Counted from the first letter of the stretch, positions 31,967-42,065 are shown. The stretch: DNA of 64,000 nt from Bacteroidales bacterium (GCA_015061035.1 SUXK01000001.1:124001-188000); one strand, 5' to 3'. Numbers and translations: made by a program. Notes: a model not told the origin generated them from the letters alone.

Positions 31967-33190
31967 ATGGAGAAATTAAGAAAATATATCGACAAGATTA
32001 AACCAAATTTCGAGCCAGGCGGAAAATATGCAAAACTTCGCTCAGTGTTCGAGGGGTTTGAGACATTCCTGTTTGTACCAAATACAACATCAAAATCAGG
32101 AGTGCATATTCACGACTCAATCGATAGCAAGAGAACAATGACAGTTGTTATTCTTGCATTGTTGCCAGCGCTATTGTTTGGTATGTATAATGTTGGATAC
32201 CAACACTATTTGGCAATAGGAGAGTTGGCAGCAACAAGTTTCTTTACAATCTTCTTGTACGGATTCTTGGCAGTGTTGCCTAAAATTGTGGTATCGTATG
32301 TAGTTGGATTGGGAATTGAGTTTATCTCGGCTCAACTTCGTGGACACGAGATACAAGAGGGATTCTTGGTATCGGGTATGCTAATACCAATGATTGTTCC
32401 AGTAGATACTCCATTATGGATGATTGCAGTAGCAACAGCATTTGCTGTAATATTCGCAAAAGAGATTTTCGGTGGAACAGGTATGAACATCTTTAACGTT
32501 GCACTTATTACACGTGCATTCTTATTCTTTGCATACCCATCAAAAATGTCGGGAGATAGCGTATTTGTCCGCACCTCAGATACATTTGGAATGGGAGCAG
32601 GAAACGTAGTTGAAGGTTTCTCAGGAGCAACACCTCTTGGTCAGTTGGCAACTCAAACATCTGAGAATATAACTTTGACAACAACAGTAGGAGAGCCTAT
32701 TTCAACATGGGATATGTTCTTAGGATTAATACCCGGTTCAATTGGAGAGACTTCAACACTTGCAATCCTAATTGGTGCCGCAATATTGTTGTTCACAGGA
32801 ATAGCAAGTTGGAGAATTATGTTGTCAGTATTTGTGGGAGGAATATCAATGGCATTATTGGCAAACGCTTTTGCATCTCCAACATATCCCGGCTCGTTGC
32901 TAACTCCATTTGATCACATCTGTTTAGGTGGATTTGCCTTTGCAGCAGTCTTTATGGCAACTGACCCTGTAACAGGAGCAAGAACAAATGTTGGAAAATA
33001 TATCTACGGATTCTTAATTGGTGCAATAACAATCATTATTCGTCTATACAACAATGGTTACCCCGAAGGTGCAATGTTGGCAGTTCTATTAATGAATGTG
33101 TTTGCTCCATTAATTGACTACTTTGTAGTTGAGAGCAATGTTAAACGCCGTTTGAAACGAGCAAAGAAAGGAGGAACTACAAATGAATAA
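31967..33190 (+). CDS. nqrB: Na+-translocating NADH:quinone reductase subunit B
   Basis: An integral membrane subunit with about ten predicted membrane segments, which carries a covalent FMN and forms part of the sodium path. The flavinylation motif GFSGATPLGQ places the FMN threonine at residue 222 (SGAT 219-222), as in the Vibrio enzyme. The 407-residue length is normal. Its end overlaps the nqrC start by 8 bases, so the two are translationally coupled. ApbE, the flavin transferase needed to attach FMN, is not in this window. Confidence 0.97.
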   Translation: MEKLRKYIDKIKPNFEPGGKYAKLRSVFEGFETFLFVPNTTSKSGVHIHDSIDSKRTMTVVILALLPALLFGMYNVGYQHYLAIGELAATSFFTIFLYGFLAVLPKIVVSYVVGLGIEFISAQLRGHEIQEGFLVSGMLIPMIVPVDTPLWMIAVATAFAVIFAKEIFGGTGMNIFNVALITRAFLFFAYPSKMSGDSVFVRTSDTFGMGAGNVVEGFSGATPLGQLATQTSENITLTTTVGEPISTWDMFLGLIPGSIGETSTLAILIGAAILLFTGIASWRIMLSVFVGGISMALLANAFASPTYPGSLLTPFDHICLGGFAFAAVFMATDPVTGARTNVGKYIYGFLIGAITIIIRLYNNGYPEGAMLAVLLMNVFAPLIDYFVVESNVKRRLKRAKKGGTTNE

Positions 33191-33896
33191 GCAATCAAAC
33201 GTATATACAGTTATATATGCCTCTGTAATGGTAATAGTGGTTGCAGCAGTGTTGGCCTTTGTTGCAATGAGTCTTGCCCCAAAACAAGAGGAGAATATTC
33301 AAGTTGATAAGATGAAGCAAATCCTCTCGTCAATTGGAGTAGAAACAACAGCCAATAATGTTCAGGCAGAATATAAAAAATATATTACATCATCGTTTGT
33401 TTTAAACTCAAACGGAGATAAGGTAGAGGGCGAAGCATTTAATATAAATGTAGCAGCGCAAGTAAAACTGCCCGATGCTGAACGTAAATTACCCGTATTT
33501 GTAGCGCAAGTTGATGGCAATGCAACAAAATACATTATTCCAATGTATGGTGCAGGATTGTGGGGGCCAATATGGGGATATATCTCATTGGATGAAAACG
33601 GAAGCACTGTATATGGAGCATACTTTGCACATCAAGGAGAGACTCCGGGATTAGGTGCTGAGATAGATAAACCTGCATTCTGTGACCAATTTATAGGTAA
33701 AAACTTCTTCAAAGACGGAGAGTTTAAATCGATAAAAGTTGAGAAGGTTGGACAAAAACCTATGAACGGAGCAGACTATGTAGATGCAATCACAGGTGGA
33801 ACAATCACAAGTCAAGGAGTATCGGCAATGATTGGAAACTCGTTTGCACCTTATGAGACATTCTTCAAATCATTAACAAATAATCAGGGAGAATAA
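33183..33896 (+). CDS. nqrC: Na+-translocating NADH:quinone reductase subunit C
   Basis: A single N-terminal membrane helix ([22 protein letters not shown]) followed by a periplasmic FMN-binding domain. The covalent FMN site reads [13 protein letters not shown], with Thr207 as the probable attachment residue; the usual S-G-A-T is T-G-G-T here. [12 protein letters not shown] and ETPGLGAEI are strongly conserved parts of the family. At 237 residues it is slightly shorter than the Vibrio protein. It sits in the operon between nqrB (overlap) and nqrD (4-base gap). Confidence 0.96.
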   Translation: MNKQSNVYTVIYASVMVIVVAAVLAFVAMSLAPKQEENIQVDKMKQILSSIGVETTANNVQAEYKKYITSSFVLNSNGDKVEGEAFNINVAAQVKLPDAERKLPVFVAQVDGNATKYIIPMYGAGLWGPIWGYISLDENGSTVYGAYFAHQGETPGLGAEIDKPAFCDQFIGKNFFKDGEFKSIKVEKVGQKPMNGADYVDAITGGTITSQGVSAMIGNSFAPYETFFKSLTNNQGE

Positions 33897-33900
33897 GAGT

Positions 33901-34524
33901 ATGTTATCAAAAAAGACAAAAGAGGCATTATTAGGTCCTCTATCAAAAAATAACCCTGTGTTAATACAGGTACTTGGTATATGTTCGGCACTTGCAGTAA
34001 CCGCTAAATTAGAACCTGCATTTGTAATGGCTATATCGGTAACAGCAGTATTGGCTTTTGCCAATGTTATAATATCGTTGTTGCGTAATACAATACCTAA
34101 CAGTATTCGTATCATAGTGCAATTGGTTGTGGTAGCAGCCTTGGTAATCATTGTTGATCAAGTATTAAAAGCGTTTGTTTACGATGTAAGTAAACAGTTG
34201 TCAGTATTTATCGGATTAATCATTACAAACTGTATTATTATGGGACGCCTTGAGGCATTTGCAATGGGTAATGGTCCATGGGAATCGTTCTTGGACGGCG
34301 TTGGAAACGGACTTGGTTACGGTTTGGTATTGATAATAATAGCGTTCTTTCGTGAGTTGTTAGGCTCAGGAACACTATTCGGTTATCAAGTAATACCCGA
34401 TTGTATATATGAGATTGGGTATGCAAACAATGGTTTGATGATTTTGCCTCCTATGGCATTGATAGTTGCAGGATGTATAATCTGGGCGCATCGTTCAATG
34501 AATAAAGATTTACAAGAAAAATAA
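33901..34524 (+). CDS. nqrD: Na+-translocating NADH:quinone reductase subunit D
   Basis: A 207-residue membrane protein with six predicted helices; in the complex it pairs with NqrE and holds an intramembrane 2Fe-2S centre through conserved cysteines, here [10 protein letters not shown] and ITNCIIMGR. The start [33 protein letters not shown] and [11 protein letters not shown] are diagnostic for NqrD rather than RnfE, and the neighbouring genes settle the point. Confidence 0.96.
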   Translation: MLSKKTKEALLGPLSKNNPVLIQVLGICSALAVTAKLEPAFVMAISVTAVLAFANVIISLLRNTIPNSIRIIVQLVVVAALVIIVDQVLKAFVYDVSKQLSVFIGLIITNCIIMGRLEAFAMGNGPWESFLDGVGNGLGYGLVLIIIAFFRELLGSGTLFGYQVIPDCIYEIGYANNGLMILPPMALIVAGCIIWAHRSMNKDLQEK

Positions 34525-34545
34525 TAACTATAAAGATTAGAAAAA

Positions 34546-35160
34546 ATGGAAACACTAAATCTCTTTATTAAGTCTATCTTTATAGACAATATGGTATTTG
34601 CCTACTTCTTGGGAATGTGTTCATATTTGGCAGTATCAAAGAATGTGAAAACATCAATGGGATTAGGTATTGCAGTAACTTTTGTACTTACTATTACCTT
34701 GCCAGTAAACTATTTGCTTGAGAACTATATCCTAAAAGCAGGAGCATTGCAATGGTTGGGTGAAGAGTATGCTCAAGTCAATTTAAGTTTCTTATCGTTG
34801 ATACTATTCATAGCAGTAGTAGCATCAATGGTGCAATTACTTGAAATGATAATTGAGAAATATTCACCATCGTTATATAATCAACTTGGAATATTCTTGC
34901 CACTAATAGCCGTAAACTGTGCAATATTAGGAGGCTCTTTGTTTATGCAACAAAGAGAGTTTGCATCTGCAGGTGAGGCTACAGTATTTGGATTAGGTTC
35001 AGGAATAGGATGGTTGTTGGCAATAGTAGGAATTGCGGCAATACGCGAGAAATTATCATACTCAAATATCCCAGCACCACTTCGCGGAATAGGTATTACT
35101 TTCATCGTAACAGGTTTGATGGGAATAGCATTTATGAGTTTCTTGGGAATAAAACTTTAA
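34546..35160 (+). CDS. nqrE: Na+-translocating NADH:quinone reductase subunit E
   Basis: A 204-residue six-helix membrane subunit, partner of Nqr[22 protein letters not shown] near the start and [16 protein letters not shown] carry the conserved cysteines that ligate the shared iron-sulphur centre. The short loop [19 protein letters not shown] matches NqrE. It lies 21 bases after nqrD and 26 before nqrF in the same transcript. Confidence 0.96.
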   Translation: METLNLFIKSIFIDNMVFAYFLGMCSYLAVSKNVKTSMGLGIAVTFVLTITLPVNYLLENYILKAGALQWLGEEYAQVNLSFLSLILFIAVVASMVQLLEMIIEKYSPSLYNQLGIFLPLIAVNCAILGGSLFMQQREFASAGEATVFGLGSGIGWLLAIVGIAAIREKLSYSNIPAPLRGIGITFIVTGLMGIAFMSFLGIKL

Positions 35161-35186
35161 TAACGAACAAATAAAATATTATATAT

Positions 35187-36431
35187 ATGCAGTTGACAAT
35201 TTTTTCAGCAGTTATAATATTCTTGATAATCATTCTTTTGTTGGTAGCAATACTATTAATTGCTAAGGCAAAATTGGTGCAATCAGGAGATGTTACAGTA
35301 AATATAAATTCCGAGAGAAAAGTAGTAACTTCAGCAGGTTCAAGTTTGCTTAATGTAATGGCAGAGGATAAAATCTTTTTGCCATCGGCATGTGGAGGAC
35401 AAGGAAACTGCGGTATGTGTAAGTGCCAAGTTGAAGAGGGTGGAGGCGAAATACTTCCAACCGAAGTTGGTTTCTTTAACCGCAAACAGATAAAAGAGAA
35501 CTATCGTTTGGCTTGTCAGGTTAAAGTTAAAAACGATATGGAGGTAAAAATACCTCAAGAGGTACTCGGAATTAAGAAGTGGGAGTGCGAGGTTGTTTCG
35601 AACAACAACGTGGCATCATTCATCAAAGAGTTTGTTGTTAAACTACCCGAAGGAGAAACACTCGATTTCAAATCAGGAAGTTATATCCAAATTGATGTGC
35701 CTAAATATGAGGCTAAATTTGCCGATATGGACATAGATGAAAAATTCCGTGATGAGTGGGATAAGTTCAAAATGTGGGGACTTGTTTCTAAAAATACTGA
35801 AGAGACATACCGTGCATACTCAATGGCTAACCACCCAGCAGAAGGAAACATTGTTATGTTGAACATTCGTATAGCAACACCTCCATTTGATCGTGCAACA
35901 GGAACATGGGCTGCAGGAATCAATCCGGGTATCTGTTCATCATACATCTTCTCACGTAAACCGGGCGATAAAGTTACTGTATCAGGACCTTACGGAGATT
36001 TCCATATCTTGGATACTAAACGCGAAATGTTATATATTGGTGGTGGAGCAGGTATGGCACCATTACGTTCACACCTATTACATCTATTCCATACATTAAA
36101 AACAACTGATCGTAAAATATCATACTGGTATGGAGCGCGTTCACGCCGTGAGATATTCTACGAAGAGGATTTCCGTGCAATAGAGCGTGAATTCCCTAAC
36201 TTCTCATTCCATATAGCATTATCTGATCCACAACCAGAGGATAACTGGACAGGTTACACAGGATTTATTCACCAAGTAATCTACGACAACTATCTTAAGA
36301 CACACGATGCTCCAGAAGACATTGAGTACTACATGTGTGGTCCTGGTCCTATGGCTAATGCTGTTAAGAAAATGCTTTGGGATTTAGGAGTTCCTCGCGA
36401 AATGTTGATGTTCGATGACTTTGGAGGATAG
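35187..36431 (+). CDS. nqrF: Na+-translocating NADH:quinone reductase subunit F
   Basis: The electron-input subunit that oxidises NADH in the cytoplasm. One N-terminal membrane helix (residues 5-28) is followed by a plant-type 2Fe-2S domain with CGGQGNCGMC (Cys 69, 75, 78) and the fourth ligand in RLACQ (Cys110), then an FAD-binding domain with RAYSMANHP and an NADH-binding domain with YIGGGAGMAPLRSH and a terminal MLMFDDFGG. The 414-residue length is normal and all ligands are present. It is the last gene of nqrABCDEF; two hairpins follow. Confidence 0.97.
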   Translation: MQLTIFSAVIIFLIIILLLVAILLIAKAKLVQSGDVTVNINSERKVVTSAGSSLLNVMAEDKIFLPSACGGQGNCGMCKCQVEEGGGEILPTEVGFFNRKQIKENYRLACQVKVKNDMEVKIPQEVLGIKKWECEVVSNNNVASFIKEFVVKLPEGETLDFKSGSYIQIDVPKYEAKFADMDIDEKFRDEWDKFKMWGLVSKNTEETYRAYSMANHPAEGNIVMLNIRIATPPFDRATGTWAAGINPGICSSYIFSRKPGDKVTVSGPYGDFHILDTKREMLYIGGGAGMAPLRSHLLHLFHTLKTTDRKISYWYGARSRREIFYEEDFRAIEREFPNFSFHIALSDPQPEDNWTGYTGFIHQVIYDNYLKTHDAPEDIEYYMCGPGPMANAVKKMLWDLGVPREMLMFDDFGG

Positions 36432-36455
36432 ATAAATCTTTAATTAGAAATTAGA

Positions 36456-36496
36456 AATGAGGAATTAGGAATTTAAAATACTAACTCCTCATTTTT
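36456..36496 (+). terminator. Terminator after nqrF
   Basis: AATGAGGAATTAG / CTAACTCCTCATT pairs with a single mismatch around a 12-base loop and is followed by TTTATAT, 25 bases after the nqrF stop. Confidence 0.75.
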
Positions 36497-36567
36497 ATAT
36501 ATGAGAGAGTTTTTTAGTTGTACGGTGCGTTGCCCCTTTTTGTAAGAAACTAATATCAAAATATACA

Positions 36568-36597
36568 GCAGGTTGTTCAAACAGTCAACCTGCTTTT
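36568..36597 (+). terminator. Second terminator-like hairpin downstream of nqrF
   Basis: GCAGGTTG / CAACCTGC, an 8-bp perfect stem with a 10-base loop, then TTTTG. It has the same design as hairpins at 21981-22010 and 39882-39909. Confidence 0.65.
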
Positions 36598-36721
36598 GCT
36601 TTATATTGCAATAAGATTAATAAGTAGTATTAAGTATGGTGTAAAATATATTTACGCTGTTTTTTTGATATTTTTTAAATATTTGCAGAATTTAGCATTT
36701 ATTCTATAAAATATCAGAAAA

Positions 36722-38236
36722 ATGAAACATTTAAAATCTATTTTGGTAACATTGGCTGTGTTGTTTATATTGCCATTAATAACAGGTTGTAATAATAATG
36801 ATGACGATGACTCAGGTTTGTTGCCTGAAAATCCATATAACGGACACGAATATGTTGATTTGGGATTGAGCGTAAAATGGGCAACTTGTAACATAGGAGC
36901 AACCAAACCAGAAGGTTATGGAGATTACTTTGCGTGGGGCGAGACCTTAAGCAAAACAACCTACGAATGGAGTAACTATAAATGGTGTAATGGCACAGGT
37001 GACCTAATGACCAAATACTGTTTAAGTTCAGAATATGGTCAGGTTGATAATAAAGAGAGCATTGAACTATCAGATGATGCAGCACGAACAAGTTGGGGAG
37101 GAGACTGGCGAATACCCACCGAAACAGAGTTAGAAGAGTTAAGAGTAAAGTGTACATGGGAGTGGACAACTAAAAACGGAGTAAACGGATATAAGGTAAC
37201 AAGTAAGATAAACGGGAACTCAATCTTTTTACCAGCCGCAGGATACTCTTCAAATGAAAATCTACTTGAGGTGGGAGTCTCTGGAAATTATTGGTCAAAC
37301 AAACTCATTGCTATCAATAGTCGTATGGCATCATACGTTTATCTACAATCAGCACAAACAAAAATGAATGAGGGAGTTCGCAGATGCGGACAATCAATAC
37401 GAGCAGTATGCGGAGAAGAAAACACAAATGCTCTATATTGTCAAATATCAGTGACCACAACAGAGGGTGGTAAAGCCACTGTATCAGATGATAATGTAGC
37501 ATTTGGAGCAGAGGTAACACTAGAAGCCGCACCTGAAGCAGGATACCAGTTTGTTAATTGGACAGTTGATGGAAAAGAGGTTTCAAAAGAAAATCCCTAT
37601 ACAGTAACAGCAAATGAGTCAACCATATATAAAGCCAATTTTAAAAAGAACGACCTGTTAAACGGCCATGAATATGTTGATTTGGGCTTAAGTGTAAAAT
37701 GGGCAACCTGCAATGTGGGAGCAACCACTCCAGAAGAGTCTGGCGATTACTTTGCGTGGGGTGAAACCGTAACCAAAACAACATACGAATGGAGTAACTA
37801 TAAGTATGGTAATGGGGAAGAAGGTTTGTTTACAAAATATTGTACTGATTCAAAATATGGAACAGTAGATAACAAGACCACTCTCGAACTATCTGATGAT
37901 GCAGCAAGAGTAAATTGGGGAAAAGGTTGGAGAATGCCCACAAAAGCCGAACTTGATGAGTTGCAAACAGAGTGTTTGTGGTATTGGTCAAATAAAAATG
38001 GAGTAAAGGGATTTCAAGTAAAAAGTAAAATAAATGGGAACTCTATATTTCTTCCAGTCACGGGCTTTTACTATATCAATAGAATTGTATTGGAGGAAGA
38101 GGGGGCTTATTTCTCAAGTAATCTAAGTATAACAAATAGTTGCTATGCTTACTATAATGGCTTTCAATCTAACACGACTTATGTGGGCTCTCTTAAACGA
38201 TATTATGGACAACCTGTTCGTGCGGTGTGCGAGTAG
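36722..38236 (+). CDS. Lipoprotein with two FISUMP domains and one InlB-type repeat (tandem paralogue 1)
   Basis: A 504-residue lipoprotein; the lipobox LITGC puts the lipid-carrying cysteine at 23, followed by an Asn/Asp run (NNNDDDD) that fits surface export in Bacteroidota. Domain order: FISUMP-like domain 1 (about 42-230, starting GHEYVDLGLSVKWATCN and containing DYFAWGET and DWRIPTETE), an InlB-B/Flg_new-type repeat (about 238-310, TTEGGKATV to TIYKANF), and FISUMP-like domain 2 (about 315-504, starting with the same GHEYVDLGLSVKWATCN). FISUMP domains are named after Fibrobacter paralogous surface proteins; function is unknown. The next gene is a copy of this one. Confidence 0.8.
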   Translation: MKHLKSILVTLAVLFILPLITGCNNNDDDDSGLLPENPYNGHEYVDLGLSVKWATCNIGATKPEGYGDYFAWGETLSKTTYEWSNYKWCNGTGDLMTKYCLSSEYGQVDNKESIELSDDAARTSWGGDWRIPTETELEELRVKCTWEWTTKNGVNGYKVTSKINGNSIFLPAAGYSSNENLLEVGVSGNYWSNKLIAINSRMASYVYLQSAQTKMNEGVRRCGQSIRAVCGEENTNALYCQISVTTTEGGKATVSDDNVAFGAEVTLEAAPEAGYQFVNWTVDGKEVSKENPYTVTANESTIYKANFKKNDLLNGHEYVDLGLSVKWATCNVGATTPEESGDYFAWGETVTKTTYEWSNYKYGNGEEGLFTKYCTDSKYGTVDNKTTLELSDDAARVNWGKGWRMPTKAELDELQTECLWYWSNKNGVKGFQVKSKINGNSIFLPVTGFYYINRIVLEEEGAYFSSNLSITNSCYAYYNGFQSNTTYVGSLKRYYGQPVRAVCE

Positions 38237-38271
38237 TCTAAGAATGAAATAAATTAAAAATTATCAAATAC

Positions 38272-39786
38272 ATGAAAAAGTTTAAATATCTTTTGCTAAT
38301 ATTGGCGGTGTTGTTTATATTGCCAATAATAACAGGTTGTAATAATAATGATGACGATGACTCAGGTTTGTTGCCTGAAAATCCATATAACGGACACGAA
38401 TATGTTGATTTGGGATTGAGTGTAAAATGGGCAACTTGTAACATAGGAGCAACCAAACCCGAAGGTTACGGAGATTACTTTGCGTGGGGCGAGACCTTAA
38501 GCAAAACAACCTACGAATGGAGTAACTATAAATGGTGTAATGGTACAGATGACGTAATGACCAAGTACTGTTTAAGTTCAGAATATGGTCAGGTAGATAA
38601 TAAAGAGAGCATTGAACTATCAGATGATGTAGCACGAGCAAGTTGGGGAGGCGATTGGCGAATACCCACCGAAACAGAGTTGGAAGAGTTAAGAATAAAG
38701 TGTACATGGGAGTGGACAACTAAAAACGGAGTAAACGGATATAAGGTAACAAGTAAGATAAACGGGAAATCAATCTTTTTACCAGCCGCAGGATACTCTT
38801 CAAATGAAAATCTACTTGAGGTGGGAGTCTCAGGAAATTATTGGTCAAACAAACTTATACCCACAAATAGCCGTATGGCATCATACGTTTATCTACAATC
38901 AGCACAAACAAAAATGAATGAGGGCGTTCGCAGATGCGGACAATCAATACGAGCAGTATGCGGAGAAGAAAACACAAATGCTCTATATTGTCAAATATCA
39001 GTGACCACAACAGAGGGTGGTAAAGCCACTGTATCAGATGATAATGTAGCGTTTGAAGCAGATGTAACACTTGAAGCCACACCTAATGCTGGATACCAGT
39101 TTGTTAATTGGACCGTTAATGGAAAAGAGGTTTCAAAAGAAAATCCCTATACCGTAACAGCAATGGTGTCAACCAAATATACAGCCAACTTTAAAAAGAA
39201 TGACTTATTAAACGGACATGAATATGTTGATTTGGGCTTAAGTGTAAAATGGGCAACTTGCAATGTAGGAGCAACCACTCCAGAAGATTACGGTGATTAC
39301 TTTGCGTGGGGTGAAACATCTCCAAAAACAGAATATAATTGGGGAACCTATAAATATCGTTCAGTAAATAAACTAACCAAATACTGTTTTGCTACAGCAT
39401 CAGGAATAGTAGATAATAAGACTACTCTTGAACTATCAGATGATGCAGCCTATGTAAATTGGGGAAAAGGTTGGCGAACACCAACAATCAAGGAGATTGA
39501 AGAACTGAGGAATGAATGTGAGTGGTATAAAACTTCGCTAAACGGAGTAGATGGATGTATTGTAAAAAGTAATAAGAATGGGAACTCGATATTTGTTCCT
39601 TATGCAGGGTATTGTTCTGGTGCAGACTTTATTGACGGTAAGATGACATTAACTTGGTGGTCATCATCTTTAAGTGCAGATGATTCTGCTCAAGCATATA
39701 TGTTCTACTTCTCTGCCAGTTCTTCTAATGCTATAATGGATGATGGCCGTTTTTATGGACAAAGTATCCGTGCAGTGTGCGAGTAG
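38272..39786 (+). CDS. Lipoprotein with two FISUMP domains and one InlB-type repeat (tandem paralogue 2)
   Basis: The same length (504 residues) and domain order as the gene 35 bases upstream. The first ~310 residues are nearly identical at both DNA and protein level, with only scattered changes (for example GTGDLM to GTDDVM). The last FISUMP domain differs strongly after its shared GHEYVDLGLSVKWATCNVGATTPE start. This suggests a recent duplication or ongoing gene conversion of the N-terminal part, with the C-terminal domain free to vary. The lipobox is IITGC with Cys 23. It is probably co-transcribed with its twin. Confidence 0.8.
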   Translation: MKKFKYLLLILAVLFILPIITGCNNNDDDDSGLLPENPYNGHEYVDLGLSVKWATCNIGATKPEGYGDYFAWGETLSKTTYEWSNYKWCNGTDDVMTKYCLSSEYGQVDNKESIELSDDVARASWGGDWRIPTETELEELRIKCTWEWTTKNGVNGYKVTSKINGKSIFLPAAGYSSNENLLEVGVSGNYWSNKLIPTNSRMASYVYLQSAQTKMNEGVRRCGQSIRAVCGEENTNALYCQISVTTTEGGKATVSDDNVAFEADVTLEATPNAGYQFVNWTVNGKEVSKENPYTVTAMVSTKYTANFKKNDLLNGHEYVDLGLSVKWATCNVGATTPEDYGDYFAWGETSPKTEYNWGTYKYRSVNKLTKYCFATASGIVDNKTTLELSDDAAYVNWGKGWRTPTIKEIEELRNECEWYKTSLNGVDGCIVKSNKNGNSIFVPYAGYCSGADFIDGKMTLTWWSSSLSADDSAQAYMFYFSASSSNAIMDDGRFYGQSIRAVCE

Positions 39787-39809
39787 AAATTAAGCGTGCG
39801 TTTAATTTC
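39786..39809 (+). other. Perfect 8-bp inverted repeat at the stop codon of paralogue 2
   Basis: GAAATTAA/TTAATTTC with an 8-base loop starts on the last base of the stop codon. It is not followed by a T-run, so terminator function is doubtful. Confidence 0.4.
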
Positions 39810-39881
39810 GGTTGTTAGTATTTAGTTCTCTCCTTCGTTCTCCCTTAGGGGTAGTTGATAGAAAGTAATATTCAAATATAT

Positions 39882-39915
39882 AGCAGGTTGTTCAAAAGAG
39901 CAACTTGCTGTTGCT
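39882..39915 (+). terminator. Terminator-like hairpin after the FISUMP pair
   Basis: AGCAGGTTG / CAACTTGCT, 9 positions with one G-U pair and a 10-base loop, followed by GTTGCTTT. It is closely similar to the hairpin before the pair at 36568-36593. Confidence 0.6.
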
Positions 39916-39938
39916 TTATACTGTTAATATTAACAACG

Positions 39939-39970
39939 CTAATTAGCCTAATTAGTCTAATTGGACTAAT
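39939..39970. repeat. Short ACTAAT tandem repeat, copy 3 of 3
   Basis: Units CTAATTAGC, CTAATTAGT and CTAATTGGACTAAT in tandem; related to 11378-11410 and 22335-22366. Confidence 0.65.
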
Positions 39971-40065
39971 AACCAAAGACTATTTTTTAGTTAAAATATA
40001 CAAATCAATTAACAAAATAATGGTAAAATTATTATCTTCGCAAAAAACAATAAAACAAGATACAT

Positions 40066-41976
40066 ATGAAGACAAAGATAATTATACTTTTTTTGCTCAT
40101 AACATTGCCTCTGTCGGCACAAATATTAGAACCAGTAAAGTGGAATATAACAGAGCAAAAGGTTGATGAGAGTACTTTAGAACTCCATTTTAAAGCAACA
40201 ATAGAGGAGGGGTGGCATCTCTATTCAAACCAGTTACCAGATGGTGGTCCATTAGCAACAGAGGTAACATATACAACTCTCGAAGGGGTTGAACTATCGG
40301 GAGAGTTAGCATCTAACAAAAAGAGCGAAGAAGAGTATGTTGAACTCTTTTCAATGGTACTCAACTTTTTTGAGAAAGAGGTAACATTTGTGCAACGATT
40401 AAAAATATTGTCGCCTGACTATAAAATTGAGGGAGCAATAAGATATATGGGTTGCAACAATCTAACATGTCTGACGCCAACTACTGAAGAGTTTGATTTT
40501 TCATCATTGCAGGGTGGGGTAGTTGAGAGTGTCACATCTCCCGTATCTGTTACATCTTCTTTCTCGTGGACACCTGTCGTAGATGAACTAAGAGAGATGG
40601 AGAGCGAAGAGCAAGAGGACAGGTCGTTACTCTATATCTTTATAGCAGGATTCATTGGCGGACTATTAGCACTTTTAACCCCATGCGTATGGCCTATGAT
40701 ACCAATGACTGTAAGTTTCTTTTTAAAGCATAGCGGTAATCGCAAAAAGGCAATAAAGAGTGCAGGAATGTATGGTTTTGCCATAGTTATAATATATTTG
40801 ATGTTAGGGTTGTTGATAACAACCATATTTGGAGCAAGTGCGTTGAATGATCTCTCAACAAATGCATGGTTTAATATATTCTTCTTTCTGTTGCTGGTTC
40901 TATTTGCAGCATCGTTCTTTGGAGCGTTTGAGTTAACGCTGCCAGCATCGTGGACAACAAAGCTTGATGCAAAAGCCGACTCAACAACAGGATTTGTAAG
41001 TATTCTGCTAATGGCATTTACTCTTGCATTGGTATCATTCTCATGCACAGGACCAATAATTGGTACTCTCCTTGTTGAAGCAGCATCATCGGGTATCACA
41101 TTAAGCCCTGTTCTTGGAATGTTGGGATTTGCAATAGCCTTGGCAATACCCTTTGTATTGTTTGCCATATTTCCAACAATTATAAAATCGTTACCTAAGT
41201 CGGGCGGTTGGCTTAATAATGTAAAAGTGGTATTAGCATTCATTGAGTTGGCATTAGCACTAAAATTTTTATCAGTTGCCGATTTAGCATATGGTTGGAA
41301 CATTCTACCTCGCGAAACATTCTTAACTCTATGGATAGTAATATTCTTTCTGTTAGGTTTGTATCTGTTGGGTGTAATTCAATTTAAACATGATAGTAAA
41401 CCTAAATATCTTTCGGTTACGCGTCTGTTTCTTGCTATAATTCCATTGGCATTCGCAATATATATGATACCGGGATTATGGGGAGCCCCGTTAAAGGCAA
41501 TATCTGCGTTTGCTCCACCTATGAGTACCCAAACATTTAATGTTTTACCTCATAGCACAGGAGTACAATTTGATGATTACGATCAAGCAAAAGCATACGC
41601 AAAAGAACAAAACAAACCAATGTTTGTTGATTTTACAGGATATGGATGCGTAAATTGTCGCAAGATGGAGGCGGCGGTATTGGCTGATGATAAGGTAAAA
41701 GATATATTGGAAAAAGAGTATGTAATGGTAACCTTACATGTTGATGATAAAACTCCTCTTGCAACACCCATTGAGGTTGAAGAGTATGGAAAAAAAGTAA
41801 CCTTAAAAACATACGGAGATAAGTGGAGTTATTTGCAACGATATAAGTTTGGAGCAAATGCCCAGCCTTATTATTTGCTTGTTTCGCCTAAAGGAAAACC
41901 TCTTGCGTCACCATATGGTTATAACGAGGATATAGATAAATTTATCAAATTCTTAGAAAAAGGAATAAATAATTAA
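40066..41976 (+). CDS. dsbD: Thiol:disulfide interchange protein DsbD
   Basis: DsbD carries electrons from cytoplasmic thioredoxin across the inner membrane to periplasmic disulfide partners and cytochrome maturation. A signal peptide (KIIILFLLITLPLSAQ) leads into the N-terminal periplasmic domain with CNNLTC (C-x4-C, near residues 128-133, one residue shorter than the E. coli spacing). The central domain has eight predicted membrane helices with the redox cysteines in LTPCVWPM and SFSCTGP. The C-terminal thioredoxin domain holds FTGYGCVNCRK near 530. At 636 residues it is complete. A plus-strand TATCTTCG at 40033-40040 may be the -7 element. Confidence 0.94.
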   Translation: MKTKIIILFLLITLPLSAQILEPVKWNITEQKVDESTLELHFKATIEEGWHLYSNQLPDGGPLATEVTYTTLEGVELSGELASNKKSEEEYVELFSMVLNFFEKEVTFVQRLKILSPDYKIEGAIRYMGCNNLTCLTPTTEEFDFSSLQGGVVESVTSPVSVTSSFSWTPVVDELREMESEEQEDRSLLYIFIAGFIGGLLALLTPCVWPMIPMTVSFFLKHSGNRKKAIKSAGMYGFAIVIIYLMLGLLITTIFGASALNDLSTNAWFNIFFFLLLVLFAASFFGAFELTLPASWTTKLDAKADSTTGFVSILLMAFTLALVSFSCTGPIIGTLLVEAASSGITLSPVLGMLGFAIALAIPFVLFAIFPTIIKSLPKSGGWLNNVKVVLAFIELALALKFLSVADLAYGWNILPRETFLTLWIVIFFLLGLYLLGVIQFKHDSKPKYLSVTRLFLAIIPLAFAIYMIPGLWGAPLKAISAFAPPMSTQTFNVLPHSTGVQFDDYDQAKAYAKEQNKPMFVDFTGYGCVNCRKMEAAVLADDKVKDILEKEYVMVTLHVDDKTPLATPIEVEEYGKKVTLKTYGDKWSYLQRYKFGANAQPYYLLVSPKGKPLASPYGYNEDIDKFIKFLEKGINN

Positions 41977-42015
41977 CAATAATAAAAATCGTAAGTTAAA
42001 AATTTAGTTTTAAAT

Positions 42016-42046
42016 TTTGGAAGTTACGATTAATACACTATATTTG
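42016..42046 (+). promoter_or_regulatory. Promoter of the coiled-coil/zapA unit
   Basis: TTTG (42016-42019), 19 bases, TATATTTG (42039-42046): an exact consensus match. The start codon at 42066 lies about 12 bases after the likely transcript start, so the 5' leader is minimal. Confidence 0.8.
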
Positions 42047-42065
42047 TGTAGTTATTTAGGAAACT

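Noticed and set aside
39855-40166. A 103-codon plus-strand frame before dsbD
   Set aside because: It overlaps the well-supported dsbD start and signal peptide in another frame, and covers a terminator hairpin and the ACTAAT repeat.
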